Below are positions 45,341 to 56,581 of a stretch of 64,000 nt of DNA, in pieces. Position numbers and translations under genes: made by a program. The number at the start of each line of letters is the position of its first letter. The stretch's first letter is position 1. Source of the stretch: Cryptomeria japonica. Taxonomy: Eukaryota > Streptophyta > Pinopsida > Cupressales > Cupressaceae. The DNA lies in the NCBI RefSeq assembly GCF_030272615.1, contig NC_081412.1, forward strand, positions 694,780,083 through 694,844,082, read 5' to 3'. Under the pieces are notes generated by a model. The model was not told the origin of the DNA and searched no databases. It worked only from the letters and a program-made list of their open reading frames with translations.

Positions 45341-46195
45341 TTGCCTTTAACATTACATGAAGCAGACACTAAACAAACAAAAGTAGAGTGTAGAAAAGAG
45401 AAAGAGGAATCAATGGTCAAGAAAGAAGAAATAGTTAGTGCTCAAGCTTTGACAGTATCAGCTATGATAATACAAGAAGTTGAGGTCCCTGAGGATATAA
45501 GAGATGAAGTTGTAGGAATCAGAGAATTGTTTGCACCATTAAAAGTTCCAGTCACATATACTGGCAAGCAACAAGTAGATGATTCGGAGATTGATTCAAA
45601 TGAATATGAATGGGGTCCTCACTATCTTTCAGACACATCCACTATAGAAACTCCAAAAGAATCTAGTGGTGTCATAGATGATACTCAAGAGTTGATGCAC
45701 ATAAAACTAGATAGGGAAATATAAGAAATTAGACAAAAGAGGTAAGCAAATTATGAACAAGCATTGAAAGAAGGAACAATACCAGAAAGCTTCTCATCTA
45801 TGTGTCCTTATCCTAAAATAGAACAAATCAGTTATAGCACTACACAAGAAGAGTTAGAAGCTATAGAACAAGAACCAGTCATCAGTCCAGAAGAAGCTGA
45901 ATGGAGTAGATGACAAAAAATCATAGAAATAATGAGATCATGTCAACAGGTGTGTCAGATACAAATGACAAATGAACCACAATATGAAGGAACTTGTAGC
46001 ATTAAAGATGTTGGTATTGATACCATACATATGCTTACTAAATCACCTGAAAGTGACTTGGAAACTTCATCCAATGACTCTAATGACTCTGATGACAGTC
46101 TTGTTCATGATGATACCCACTCAGCCTCAAATTCTGAATCATCTGATACAAACAATGAAAATTTTCCTACTAGTCTTATTGCTATTAAACCATGA
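45341..46195 (+). pseudogene. E3 protease-RT linker region
   Basis: Acidic, Ser-rich linker between the G-patch and RT in the shared frame, with stops at 45722, 45743 and 45911 and another TGA at 46193. No domain recognised. Long linkers here are usual in Tat elements. Confidence 0.5.
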
Positions 46196-46441
46196 TATGA
46201 TGTCTAGTCCGGTGTAGTAAACGATGTTACAAGAATGTCAGAATCTAAAAAAGAGAAAATAAAGGATGTACCTAAAGGTGAAAACCTCTTTGAGGCACCT
46301 AAAGGTGAGATACTTGGTATATTGCCCAGTCATTTTCAGGAGCGGTCTTCCATATTGATTGAGCCAACTCAGCCAGTGAATATAGGGAATCAAGAGACAC
46401 CATAAATTATTCACGTAGCTCAATCACTATCAGCAAAGGAA

Positions 46442-47377
46442 TTGAAGGATTTCACTCAGCTATTCTTAGAGAAGAAAATAAATTGTGCATGGATGTACTC
46501 TGATATGCTAGGCTTGGATCCTGATCTCATTATGCACCATCTCTCAATCACACCAGGAGTAAAACTAGTTAAACAAAAACTCAGTAAGATGCACCTGCAT
46601 GTCGCACTATTGGTCAAAGCTGAACTAGAGAAACTACTCAAAGCTGGATTTATCAGAGCAATAGATTATGCTAAATGGATTTCCAACATAGTACCTGTGT
46701 CAAAGGTAGATAAATCTATTAGAGTTTGTACAGATTTTAGAGATCTCAACAAAGCATGTCCAAAAGACAACTTTCCATTGCCAAATATTGATATGATAGT
46801 CGACATGACAACTGGGTATGAGATGTACTCACTAATGGATGAATTTTCTGGCTACAATCAGATTAAAATTGCTCCTAGAGATCAAGAAAAGATAGCTTTC
46901 ACCTATGCATGTGGAACCTTTTGCTGGAACGTTATGCCATTTGGGTTAAAGAATGTAGGGGCGACCTATCAAAGAGCAGTTACAACTATCTTTCATGACA
47001 TGATGCATAAGAATATGGAAGACTATGTTGATGAAACCTTAGTGAAGACTATGAAAAGATCAATGCATATTCAAGAGTTAGGTCCTATACTTGACAGAAT
47101 GGAAAAATTTAAGCTCCGATTAAATCCAAAGAAGTGTGCATTCGGAGTGACATCTGGTAAACTACTTGGCTACATCATTTCAAATAAGGGCATCAAGGTT
47201 GATCCTGAGAAGGTCCAAGCTATAATGGAAATGTCGCCTCCAAAGAACATCAGTCAAATGAGAAGTCTACAGGGACATCTCCAATCCATTAGAAGATTCA
47301 TTTCTCAACTAGCAGACAAGGCTCAACCTTGTACAAAAGTATTGAGAAAAGGAATAATATACAACTGGGAACAGTAG
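46442..47377 (+). pseudogene. E3 reverse transcriptase
   Basis: Recognisable Ty3 RT motifs in order: RVCTDFRDLNKACPKDNFPL, MDEFSGYNQIKIAP, MPFGLKNVGATYQRA, then the catalytic box YVDETLVK, where the usual second Asp of YVDD has become Glu. Then LNPKKCAFGVTSGKLLGY, typical of the family. The stretch is open for 311 codons, but stops precede it (46403) and follow it (47375, 47393). Probably inactive because of the altered catalytic box and the stops. Confidence 0.92.
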
Positions 47378-47393
47378 TGTGAACAACATCTTT

Positions 47394-47794
47394 AGCAGAT
47401 AAAAGAGTACCTATCTAATCCACTGATATTGATGCCACCTATTCAGGGTGAGCCACTAATCTCATATATATTAGCAACTGATTCATCACTGGGGGCACTT
47501 CTGGTGCAACACAATGACAACAAAAAGGAAAGAGCTATTTATTACATCAGCAGGACATTGGTGTCTTATGAAATGAGCTACAATATAATAGAAAAAGCAT
47601 GCTTGGCATTAGTCTTTACATCACAGAAAATTAGGCACTATATGCTAGCACATTCAGTCAATTTGGTGGCCAAAATTGATCCAATCAAGTATCTTCTTAA
47701 TAAAGCAACACTCACTGGAAGATTGGAAAAGTGGGTAATGATCCTTACAAAGTTTGACATTGAATATGTGGAATGCAAAGCCATAAAAGGATAG
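47394..47794 (+). pseudogene. E3 first RNase H (gypsy type)
   Basis: ATDSSLGALLVQHN and IYYISRTLVSYEMSYNIIEK, ending KIRHYMLAH, typical of the retroelement RNase H connected to RT. A TAG at 47792 separates it from the second RNase H. Confidence 0.85.
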
Positions 47795-48391
47795 GTAATT
47801 GCTGATCAACTTGCTAAAGCTCCACTTGAGGATACTCAACCACTACACATCGAGTTCCCAGATGAATCAATAATGCATCTTACTCAACAACCCTGGAAGA
47901 TGTTCTTCGATGGTTCCCTTACTAAAAATGGTTCAGGTGCTGGCATAATATTCATTACTCCTCATAAATACTCAATTCCAAAGTCTTATAAGATTCTATT
48001 CCTTTGCACAAACAACATTGCAGAATATGAAGCTTTGGTGAATGGAATAAAACTAGTCATTGAATGGAAGGTTGTTGAATTACATATCTATGGAAATTCT
48101 CAGCTAGTCATCAATCAAATGAACAATGCATATTAGACTCAAGATGAGAAATTGATGCCTTACAAGAGGATGGTAGATGATCTCAAGAAGTACTTTGCTT
48201 TTATATCATTCCAACAGATTCCTAGATCAGCAAATAGAGCAGTAGATGCTATGGCTACCTTGGCATCTATACTTGAGCTACAGGAGTCCAATTTTCACTT
48301 TGATTTCCTAGTGGAAGAGTTATATTACCCTGCTTATGATTCTTTTGAGACCCAAATAGTCTGTTCTATTATTGGACATGACTCATCCTGA
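47795..48391 (+). pseudogene. E3 second RNase H (archaeal type)
   Basis: MFFDGSLTKNGSGAGII, then NNIAEYEALVNGIKL and YGNSQLVINQMN, then PRSANRAVDAMATLAS: the Asp-Glu-Asp pattern of the archaeal-type RNase H that is a hallmark of the Tat lineage. A TAG at 48134 falls inside it and a TGA at 48389 after it. Confidence 0.87.
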
Positions 48392-48482
48392 TACAGCCAC
48401 ATCTATTCCTATCTATGTGACCAAATTATTCCTGAAAACCTTACTCATAACGAGAAAAGAAACTTAACTTGAAATGCTTACT

Positions 48483-49645
48483 AGTATGTTATCATAGCTA
48501 ACGATTTATTTAGACGAGGTTTGGATGGTACTTTGCTTAGATGTCTAGAAACTAAAGAATCTAAATGTGCATTATCGGAAGTCCATGAAGGTATTTGTGG
48601 ATCTCATTTGAATGGTTTTACTTTAGCTTGGAAACTATTATGGGCTGGCTACTACTGGCCAAATATGGAAAAAGATGCCATAAAATTTGCTAAGACTTGT
48701 GAGAAATATCAGCTTCATGGAAATCTCATACATGCCCCGGCAAGGGACCTCGTACCATTTATAACACACTGGCCTTTTCAGCAATGGGCCTTTGATCTCA
48801 TTGGTTAGATATATCTGGCTTCATCCAATGGACATAAATTCATCATAACTACCACTGAGTATTTCACCAAGTGGGTAGAGGCAGTTCCGCTCACCAAAGC
48901 AACTGGTAAACAAGTCACCTTATTCATCCTAAACTATATAATTTGCAGGTATGGGATACCTTCATCCATCGTGACTGATAATGGAGGACAATTCAAGAAT
49001 AAAGATCTGGACAAGCTTTGTGAGAAATTCAAAATAAAGCAACACTGGTCATCAGTATATTACCCTCAAGGTAATGGACAAGCTGAGGCATCTAACAAAA
49101 ACCTACTAACTATCTTGCACAGAACAATGAACAAGTTTGCGAAGGATTGGCATCTGCAGCTCAATCCTGCACTATGGGCTTACAGAACCAGTATCAGAAC
49201 ACCTACTGGGGCTACACCTTTTTCTTTGGTGTACGAGTCCAAAGTAGTATTACCTATTGAAGTAGAAATACCATCTCTAAGAGTTTTGTTGCAAGGTCTT
49301 GTTACTGATGAAGATCATAGAATATCTAGATTGCAAGAACTTGAATTGCTGGATGAGCGTTGTCAAGTGGCATTTGATCATCTCAGAGTGTATCAGAAGA
49401 GAATGTCCAGAGGGTATAACAAGAAAGTTCAACAAAGAGAATTTCAAGTTGGTGACCTAGTTCTGAGAGAAAATCCAAAAAATCAACAATTTCATGACAA
49501 TAAAGGGAAGTTTGAACCCAATTGGTTGGGTCCCTACATTGTTACTATAGTATTCGGCTCTAGTGCCTATCAACTCTCAAACTCAAAAGGAGAACAACTT
49601 CGTGAATCGATTAACACCATCCACTTGAAGAAATTCTTCACTTAG
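48483..49645 (+). pseudogene. E3 integrase
   Basis: The HHCC zinc region is near 48575-48715 (VHEGICGSHLNG; the CEKY segment has lost the last Cys of a CxxC). The catalytic triad is visible: Asp in FDLIG, Asp in VTDNGGQFKN, and Glu in GNGQAEASN. A TAG at 48806 lies between the zinc region and the core. The C-terminal domain ends GDLVLRENPKNQQ, KFEPNWLGPYI and HLKKFFT, closely matching E1's tail. From 48971 to 49645 the frame is open. It inserts cDNA into the genome; this copy cannot make full-length protein. Confidence 0.92.
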
Positions 49646-49757
49646 CACTCTCTGCTCCAACAAACTTGTACAATTGGAAAAAGTCCTGACGAAACCCAAA
49701 TAAAAAAAAGAAAAAATAGAAAAGAAAAGAAAAAAAATAAAAAAGAGAAAAATTGCC

Positions 49758-49845
49758 CTGGTGAAAACCTGGTAAATAGGCACCTTGGTTTAAAAAAAAA
49801 TGAATCTCTACCAAGTAGGTGAAAACTTGGCAAACAGGCACCTCT
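49758..49845 (+). other. Tandem GGTGAAAAC motif after integrase (E3)
   Basis: Two copies of GGTGAAAAC(C/T)TGG followed by AAATAGGCACC or AAACAGGCACC; each can fold GGTG with CACC. Counterpart of 6675-6740 in E1. The overlapping minus-strand ORFs are by-products. Confidence 0.55.
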
Positions 49846-50269
49846 TGTACTCAAGCACTCCATCTATCAACGCAACGTTGGCATTTCCCACTTTCAAGCA
49901 TCTTTTTCTTTCACTTGTACATATTTTTAGTCACTTTTGTGACATCCTAGTTTGTTGGAACCCTCATGACTTGAAACTGAGCAACGTTCTAGTCTTAGGT
50001 TACTCAACAGAGCACATAACATATCCTAAGTAGTGTCAACCAGGTCATTCTTCTGTCAGTGAAACTTGGTTGTCCACTCCGAGTCAGTTACCTATCTCCT
50101 GACTACTACAGAGTTTTTATCACTGAGTTCACAAGCAAAACAACATAACGAAAAACAATTACTAAACAGTTTGAGCTATGAATGAAAATTTTCTTTGTAT
50201 GTTGTCTTTTATATTGATTTTCGATTAATGTCCCTCTGAGTAACTCGAGGAAGTCTATTTTGACTAAGA

Positions 50270-51110
50270 GAAACAAGGATTGGGGGCATAATATTTTCTT
50301 TGTTTTATGCTTGTAGGAATGATCTCGATGATCTAGAAACATATAAATTAGTTGGGTGTCTGTGATAAGAGCCTTCACATTAAGGTGAAATCGCCTCACA
50401 TACCTTGACTCTGCTTATTTGTATGCTACAGGGAGATCCATATCATTTCTTTGTTTGTTTTGAGGGAATTTCTTTATGATGCAATTCAGGTCCCTACGAA
50501 ATCTGTCCAAAGATATGAATGAAAAAAGGGTCATTGTGGACAAGATAATTAATATTGCACATTGAAAAAGAAAGGAACTCTAACCTGCCTGTTGTGTTCG
50601 TTATGCTTAGTGATGAATCTTAAGTATTTTAAATCCAGTGACTAGGTTTAGGTTGCATTTCGCATATCATTTTGCATTTCATTCTGCATTTTTGTGAATA
50701 TAGAGTGATTTCGGTATAGTAATAATCTCTTTATCTTCTGAATGAGAGCTGAAAGCATCATCATTTCTTACGCTAAGTGGTCTTTTTATCATTATTTCTT
50801 CAATTGAATACTTGTGTTTTGCAATGTTTAGCTACATACATAACATTTCATATAGATATATTCATTCATTTCATTTCATTATTATTCATTTACATTGATC
50901 TTATTGCATAGAAAATGAAAAAATTGCATTACTCATTACTCATTTTCATTCATTTATTTGCATATAAAAAAGAAACCAAAACATATACATCCATATTCAT
51001 TTGCATTACATACATTCATGTTGAAATAAATGCATACATATAGAATAAAGCATATAGAAACATCTCATAGTCGATCAATACAAGTACGATGAAGTCAAAT
51101 CAGATCTTGT
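50270..51110 (+). other. E3 post-pol conserved block and CAT-rich tract
   Basis: Starts with GGATTGGGGGCATAAT, has GTCTGTGATAAGAGCCTTCA shared with E2, and turns into CATTTGCATTACATACAT-type low complexity from about 50640. No gene seen. Confidence 0.5.
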
Positions 51111-51239
51111 ATATATATAATGTCAAGTATAAGGGTACAAAATGATGTCAATGACATATACAAACTCCCATCGAAGCAAGAATCATATTGGCTACAAAAA
51201 AAATGGGTGTGTCTACAAAAAATATCCTAGCTACAAAAA

Positions 51240-54200
51240 GAATCATCTAGCTGATGCCCTCTCCCTCATCGCCTGGTGGAGGAGGAGGGGCCTGATACCC
51301 AGGATCCTAGCACGGTGCTCGTGCTCCCTCCATTCTAGCCATATACTATGAATAGGGTTGCACCTGCTGTGCAACAGGAACTGCGACACTATATGTTGCC
51401 ACATAATATGCAACCCTACTACTCTGGAGAAGCACCTCCTGTCGAAGAGACTCTATCTCTTCTCTCGACTTGGCTCTCAATGCTATGATCTGGTGATCAC
51501 GCTCGACCCTAACCTCGACTAGCAGTTGGTCTCACTCCACCAACTAAGTCTGAGTCACTGTCAATTGTGACTACAGCTCTACAAGGTGTGCTCTCATCAA
51601 CCATCCCGTGTCAACCCCCTGCTCTCTCGTAGGCTCTATGCCACCATCTCCACTGCCATCTCCACCTATGGCTCCACCCTGCTCATCCCGCCACTGCTGG
51701 GCTTTCCTCGGAGCTACTCGCTCCTCCTCTCCACCACCCAACCTCATGCCTACTCTCCCAAGGGATCCACCCTCACCCCTCTATTGTCTAGCATCAGCTC
51801 ACACTCTACTGCTGCTAGCACTAGGATCACCACTAGTCCGTCGTGGAGCATCTGGTCTCTGTGCCTATCCCTACCTATGGCCTTGCCTCTAGCCCTATCC
51901 CTATGCCAGTGTGGGGGCATCATCCTCCACATCCTCAATATGAGGAGCATGCTCTCCTGGATTCGTAAACTGAGGGAATGGATGCTGCTGAAAGTAATCC
52001 CTATACTAGGGCAATACTCCCACATCTACTATATCATCCAGGTAATCCCACCTCAGATGGTGTAAACCTGTCAGCTCCTGCATCGCTAAAGCATAGGATA
52101 TCCTAGGTGATCATCCCTATCTCTCCTCATCGCCATATCGAGCATACGCTGTATACTCCTAAGAGATACCCTGAGGCCGACCATATGGCCTTATCACTTG
52201 TGAAATGACAAATCGCTGCACAATAGTCTATGACCTCCCAATCAGTGGACGTGTAACAAAAAGATCTCTCTGAACCACCCGCCAGTCATCCCATGACTCC
52301 AACCCCCTATACGGTCTCCATATGATAGCTATCAGATCATCGAGCTGTCATCGCCAGAAGTCTGTCTTGCCTAGATGGGGCTGCATAATATATCCAGCAT
52401 ACCTGTAAATAATTGGCTGCCTTGGCTCTCTGCTATCATCAACTATCAGTCGACAAATGGGAAGGTGCTCCCAAGCCAACACCTATAAAATGTACACCCC
52501 TGCAGCCATGCTCCATCCATCTTTGTAGACAATCTCATGCATCTCGCATTACATGTGGGCCAACAAACAAGAGCTCCAGCCAAGTCTCTGAGGGGTCTCT
52601 ATCAACCTCTCCAACATACGGCCCCATCCACTCTAAAAACCTTGTTGCCCTCTATCTGGCATCAAGAAGCAACCAATGAAACCTACTAGGACACATGCCA
52701 GTGGATACTCCTCATTGTACCTGCCCATCAATATATCCGAACTCATAGAACGAGTCAAGATATCAGGATCCCTAAATATGTTCCTAAGAGCTTGTAGTCC
52801 AGGTAACAATGCAATATCATAATCCACCTTATCCCCAACAAAAGGGATAAGGTGGATTATCCCAATCAGTGGACGTGTAACAAAAAGATCTCTCTGAACC
52901 GCCCACCAGTCATCCCATGACTCCAACCCCCTGTACGGTCTCCATATGATAGCTATCAGATCATCAAGCTGTCATCGCCAGAAGTCTGTCTTGCCTAGAT
53001 GGGGCTGCATAATATATCCAGCATACCTGTAAATAATTGGCTGCCTTGGCTCTCTGCTATCATCAACTATCAGTCGACAAATGGGAAGGTGCTCCCAAGC
53101 CAACACCTATAAAATGTACACCCCTGCAGCCATGCTCCATCCATCTTTGTAGACAATCTCATGCATCTCGCATTACATGTGGGCCAACAAACAAGAGCTC
53201 CAGCCAAGTCTCTAAGGGGTCTCTATCAACCTCTCCAACATACGGCCCCAATCACTCTAAAAACCTTGTTGCCCTCTATCTGGCATCAAGAAGCAACCAA
53301 TGAAACCTACTAGGACACATGCCAGTGGATACTCCTCATTGTACCTGCCCATCAATATATCCGAACTCATAGAACGAGTCAAGATATCAGGATCCCTAAA
53401 TATGTTCCTAAGAGCTTGTAGTCCAGGTAACAATGCAATATCATAATCCACCTTATCCCCAACAAAAGGGATATGAAGGATCCTGTACACATCCTCAGGA
53501 GTGATAGTAAACTCCCCAACTGGAAAATGAAAGGTATTATGCTCTAAATGAAACCGCTCTACCAATGCTATGAGAATCCCATGGTTCACATGGATATCAG
53601 GTAACCTCATCAGGTGAGTCAAGCCACACATATCAACATGAGCCTGCTCAACCTCAGACAAATCTTGAACCAAAGCCATAGTGGGAGGATATACACATCT
53701 GAAGAGCACAAGAGGTAAGCACACTTGCAAAAAAACCAACAACGATCATCAGAAAACATTCCAAATGAGCCTACAAGAGAAGTTAAACATCACGCAAATC
53801 CAAATAAGTCAAATGCAAAAGCAAAATTTCATGTTTACACTTTCAAAAATGATCATATCTTCCGAATGACAAAACACAGTCAAACAACATCTTGTACGAG
53901 TCAAGAATGGCTCTCGTATGAGTAAATAGCCTCGAACAACAAACTTTTACACATCGCACAACAAAATGGTCTTTTAATAGACTTTTCGTATGACACAAGG
54001 ATTAATCTCGTATGACAAATCTAATGGTTTTAAACGATAATAGAAAATTTGCCAGTTTCTCATACGAGACAAGATCCTGTCTCGCACGATAAACCGCAAC
54101 ACCCGACCCAAAACCCATGAAAAATAAACAAAAAAATTCAAAATTGGAAACATAAAGAGGCTAAAGATAGATCACTTACCACTGGCTCGTAGTTTCGGGG

Positions 54201-54270
54201 TCAATTGTGATGTCTCTAGCGCTCAAATCGATGCTGACAAGTAGGGACCACCATTTTTCTTTGCAGAAGG
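51240..54270 (-). pseudogene. Antisense plant mobile domain gene of E3, two exons, internally duplicated
   Basis: Reads opposite to pol. Donor GCCAGTG|GTAAGTGATC lies near 54178 and acceptor TGTGCTCTTCAG|A near 53702, giving an intron of about 475 bases that contains TCGTACGAG-type motifs. Exon 2 encodes the PMD: LIALVERFHLEHNTFHFPVG, FTITPEDVYRILHIP, then PLACVLVGFIGCFLMPD. It is broken by stops after 53257. A 624-base tandem duplication (52236-53483) repeats part of the domain. The leftmost part (51240-52060) is Gly/Arg- and Pro-rich. Exon 1 coding is unclear: joining the two sites gives a stop, so a different donor or decay is likely. Confidence 0.7.
52236..53483 (-). repeat. 624-base tandem duplication inside the E3 antisense gene
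   Basis: Units about 52236-52859 and 52860-53483 differ at only a handful of positions (for example ACCACCCGCC versus ACCGCCCACC). 624 is a multiple of three. The junction carries a perfect 16-base inverted repeat: TAATCCACCTTATCCC (52820-52835) and GGGATAAGGTGGATTA (52844-52859). Confidence 0.9.
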
Positions 54271-55398
54271 CTTTTTGAATTTTCAAACTTGGAGGGTTAA
54301 AATGATTTGAAAATGACACTTTCATCCTATATATAGCCTAAAACTTAATTTTTCAACTTGCTCCGATGGTCATGAAAATTGTACTCTTAGCTAATGTGCC
54401 TACTTTGATTCCATTTTCAGGATTGAAATCGAAATTCGAGATCATTTTGCTAGTCAATTTCACAATTTTGACCACTTAGTGCTTTTTTCTTCAAATGCTC
54501 ATTCTTTCTTCAAATTGCACTCAATTTCAACGCTGAATCTTGATTCAATTTCATTCTACACATCAACATTACAATCAACTCTATGCTCAATTTCGTATCA
54601 ATCATTGCCAAAATTTTTGGAAAAAAATAATCTTCAGAATCAATTTGTGCTCAAATAAGTTTTTTTTGCCACACAATTGCCTATAATCAATCCCTCGCTA
54701 TCTTTCGATTTCACTCCCGAGGGGGCATACTCACGACCTTATGACTTCACATCTCACAAGTCGAGAAATTTTTCAAATCTTCATCAAAAGTCAAGCAAAA
54801 TCTTTCCAATTAAAAAAAAAATCCTTATTGTTAAGGGGCATCTCAGCTTCATTGCTTCACATCAAGTTGAGATCTCTCGATCATCTGAATCAAATCAATC
54901 ACTAGGGGCATATCAGTTTCATCACTTCAAATCAAGCTAATATTTGTCATTCATCTGAATTAATTTCTTAACGTTAATCAGTTTCATCGCTTCAAATCAA
55001 ACTGATTATTCATTTAAACTCAATCAAAAGTTTAAAGAGTTTCTTTGATCAAACTAAATCTAAGTAGGTGTTTAGTATTCATTTCTTGATCAAGCTGAAT
55101 GGTTCATTCTTCACTCATCGTGTCTTGATCAATCAAGTTCAAGATCGATTGTTATCATCACTCACTTTATCTAAGATCAATCAAGTTCTAGATCAGTAAG
55201 ATCCTCTTCTTGATCAATCAAGTTCAAGTTTGGTATCATTGTTTTCTATCATTCCTCAGTTCAATCAAGTTCGGGATTGGTATCACTTTAATCAGACTTC
55301 ATTCAGCTTTGTCGCTTTGAATCAAGCTAAACACCTTTCTTTTCATCTAGTTCGTGATCAATCAAGTTCAGAACTGGCATCTCCTAGACATCACACAT
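54270..55398 (+). other. E3 region between antisense exon 1 and the PPT
   Basis: No gene seen. Contains several G-rich strings resembling polypurine tracts (CCGAGGGGGCATAC near 54718, AAGGGGCATC near 54833, AGGGGCATATC near 54904) and many short GATCAATCAAGTTC-like repeats (55080-55380). The antisense promoter is expected here. Confidence 0.55.
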
Positions 55399-55445
55399 TC
55401 TTTGAATCAAAGCGCTGCTCGCACATTAATTCAAAGAGGGTCAAA
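55399..55445 (+). promoter_or_regulatory. E3 pre-PPT stem-loop and polypurine tract
   Basis: Arms TCTTTGAATCAA (55399-55410) and TTAATTCAAAGA (55426-55437) pair at 11 of 12 positions around a 15-base loop; the tract CAAAGAGGGTCAAA ends at the LTR start. One pair is inverted relative to E1 and E2 (A-T there, T-A here), so pairing is kept while sequence changes. Confidence 0.78.
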
Positions 55446-56576
55446 TGTAATACCCTAAAATTAGTCATCTAAACCATGGGCCCCTAATCTTGACAACATC
55501 ACCAAGGTCCTAACCAAAGGCAATTAAATTAATCTTGAGCACATTATTAATTCTTTAATTATCAAAAATCACATGTCAAATCAACTACTCAATATTAATT
55601 AAATATTTATTAAATTGATCAAATCATTTCCAAGAATATCATTTTGATCAATTATCCCATTTTAATTTATTAAATATCCTTGCATATTTAATTAATTAAT
55701 AAATTTGCCATTCAATCATGCAAAAAGGATTAATTTATTACAAAGAGTTGAATTGAAAATAAAACAAAAAGAATTGAATTGAGAGAGAAATCAAACTTGA
55801 GATATTATTTATTTTTCTAAATTTAGAACTTGAAATCAGAAAAGCAATTTAATTGAATTATTGAATTATTCTCTAAAATTGGAACTTAAAGCTTTTCAAA
55901 ACAGAAAAAGAAGTTCAGTTGCATTGAAAAGACCTTTTTCTTGAATAAATTAAAGAATTATCTATTTTTATCAAATATGCATGGAATTAATTTATTATTA
56001 TTTTCCAATGCAACTTGGACTTCTAATTTGAATGCATTTCAATTAAACTATAATTGGAATCTATCTCAAGGTTAACTGAACATTATTTCTCAATCATTTC
56101 AGTTAATCCTAAATTGAGTTTTTTCTCTTGTGGTTCTTTATAAATTCAGTCTTCAGCTCTCATTTCAATTCACCCCAGAGATTTTTGAGAACATGCTTGG
56201 AGATTATTATCAAGCTAATTTCACTCTGGAGTCATTGAAAATTATTGTGCTATTTTAGATTATTTGCATCCATTTTACATTCATTATTGCTTGCATCCAT
56301 TGTTGCTTGACATGATTATTATTGCTTGAATTATTCATCCATCTTGCATCCATATAGCTTAATATCATATAGATTAAATCCTTCATCTTGGTGTATTCTA
56401 GTCACTGATATTGCTTATAAAAATCTGAGAGCAATCTTATACTCGCATCTTTTACAAGGCAATTAGTTGTTTTGCTATGGTTTATTTCTTATTGATTATT
56501 GATTACTAACCATGCATATAATGACTTAATTGAAGTGTTGTGCTTGCAGCTACAGGTTCACTTTTTCACACACACA
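55446..56576 (+). repeat. E3 3' LTR (1131 bp)
   Basis: Matches 38790-39923 along its length, ends CACACACACA followed by ACTAT. A TATA region, TTTATAAATTCAG, is near 56138. Confidence 0.95.
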
Positions 56577-56581
56577 ACTAT

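Larger units (their letters stand above)
38790..56576 (+). mobile_element. Tat-lineage Ty3/gypsy element E3 (17.8 kb), full structure, decayed coding
   Basis: LTRs 38790-39923 and 55446-56576, both TG...CA, with ACTAT duplications at 38785-38789 and 56577-56581. It holds a Tat-type primer site, leader, gag, protease, G-patch, RT, two RNase H domains and integrase in order, then an antisense PMD gene. The second RNase H of archaeal type after the first is diagnostic for the Tat lineage. All coding is in one frame with 22 stops and no net frameshift. The LTRs differ by indels (a 19-base duplication in the 5' copy, an extra stretch near 56290 in the 3' copy), so insertion is not very recent. Confidence 0.95.

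Noticed and set aside
49583-49863. Overlapping minus-strand Phe-rich ORFs
   Set aside because: They come from A-rich sequence and the GGTGAAAAC repeats after integrase, and are in three frames at once.
52413-53303. Plus-strand duplicate ORFs of 88 codons
   Set aside because: Reverse-strand shadow of the duplicated antisense PMD gene.
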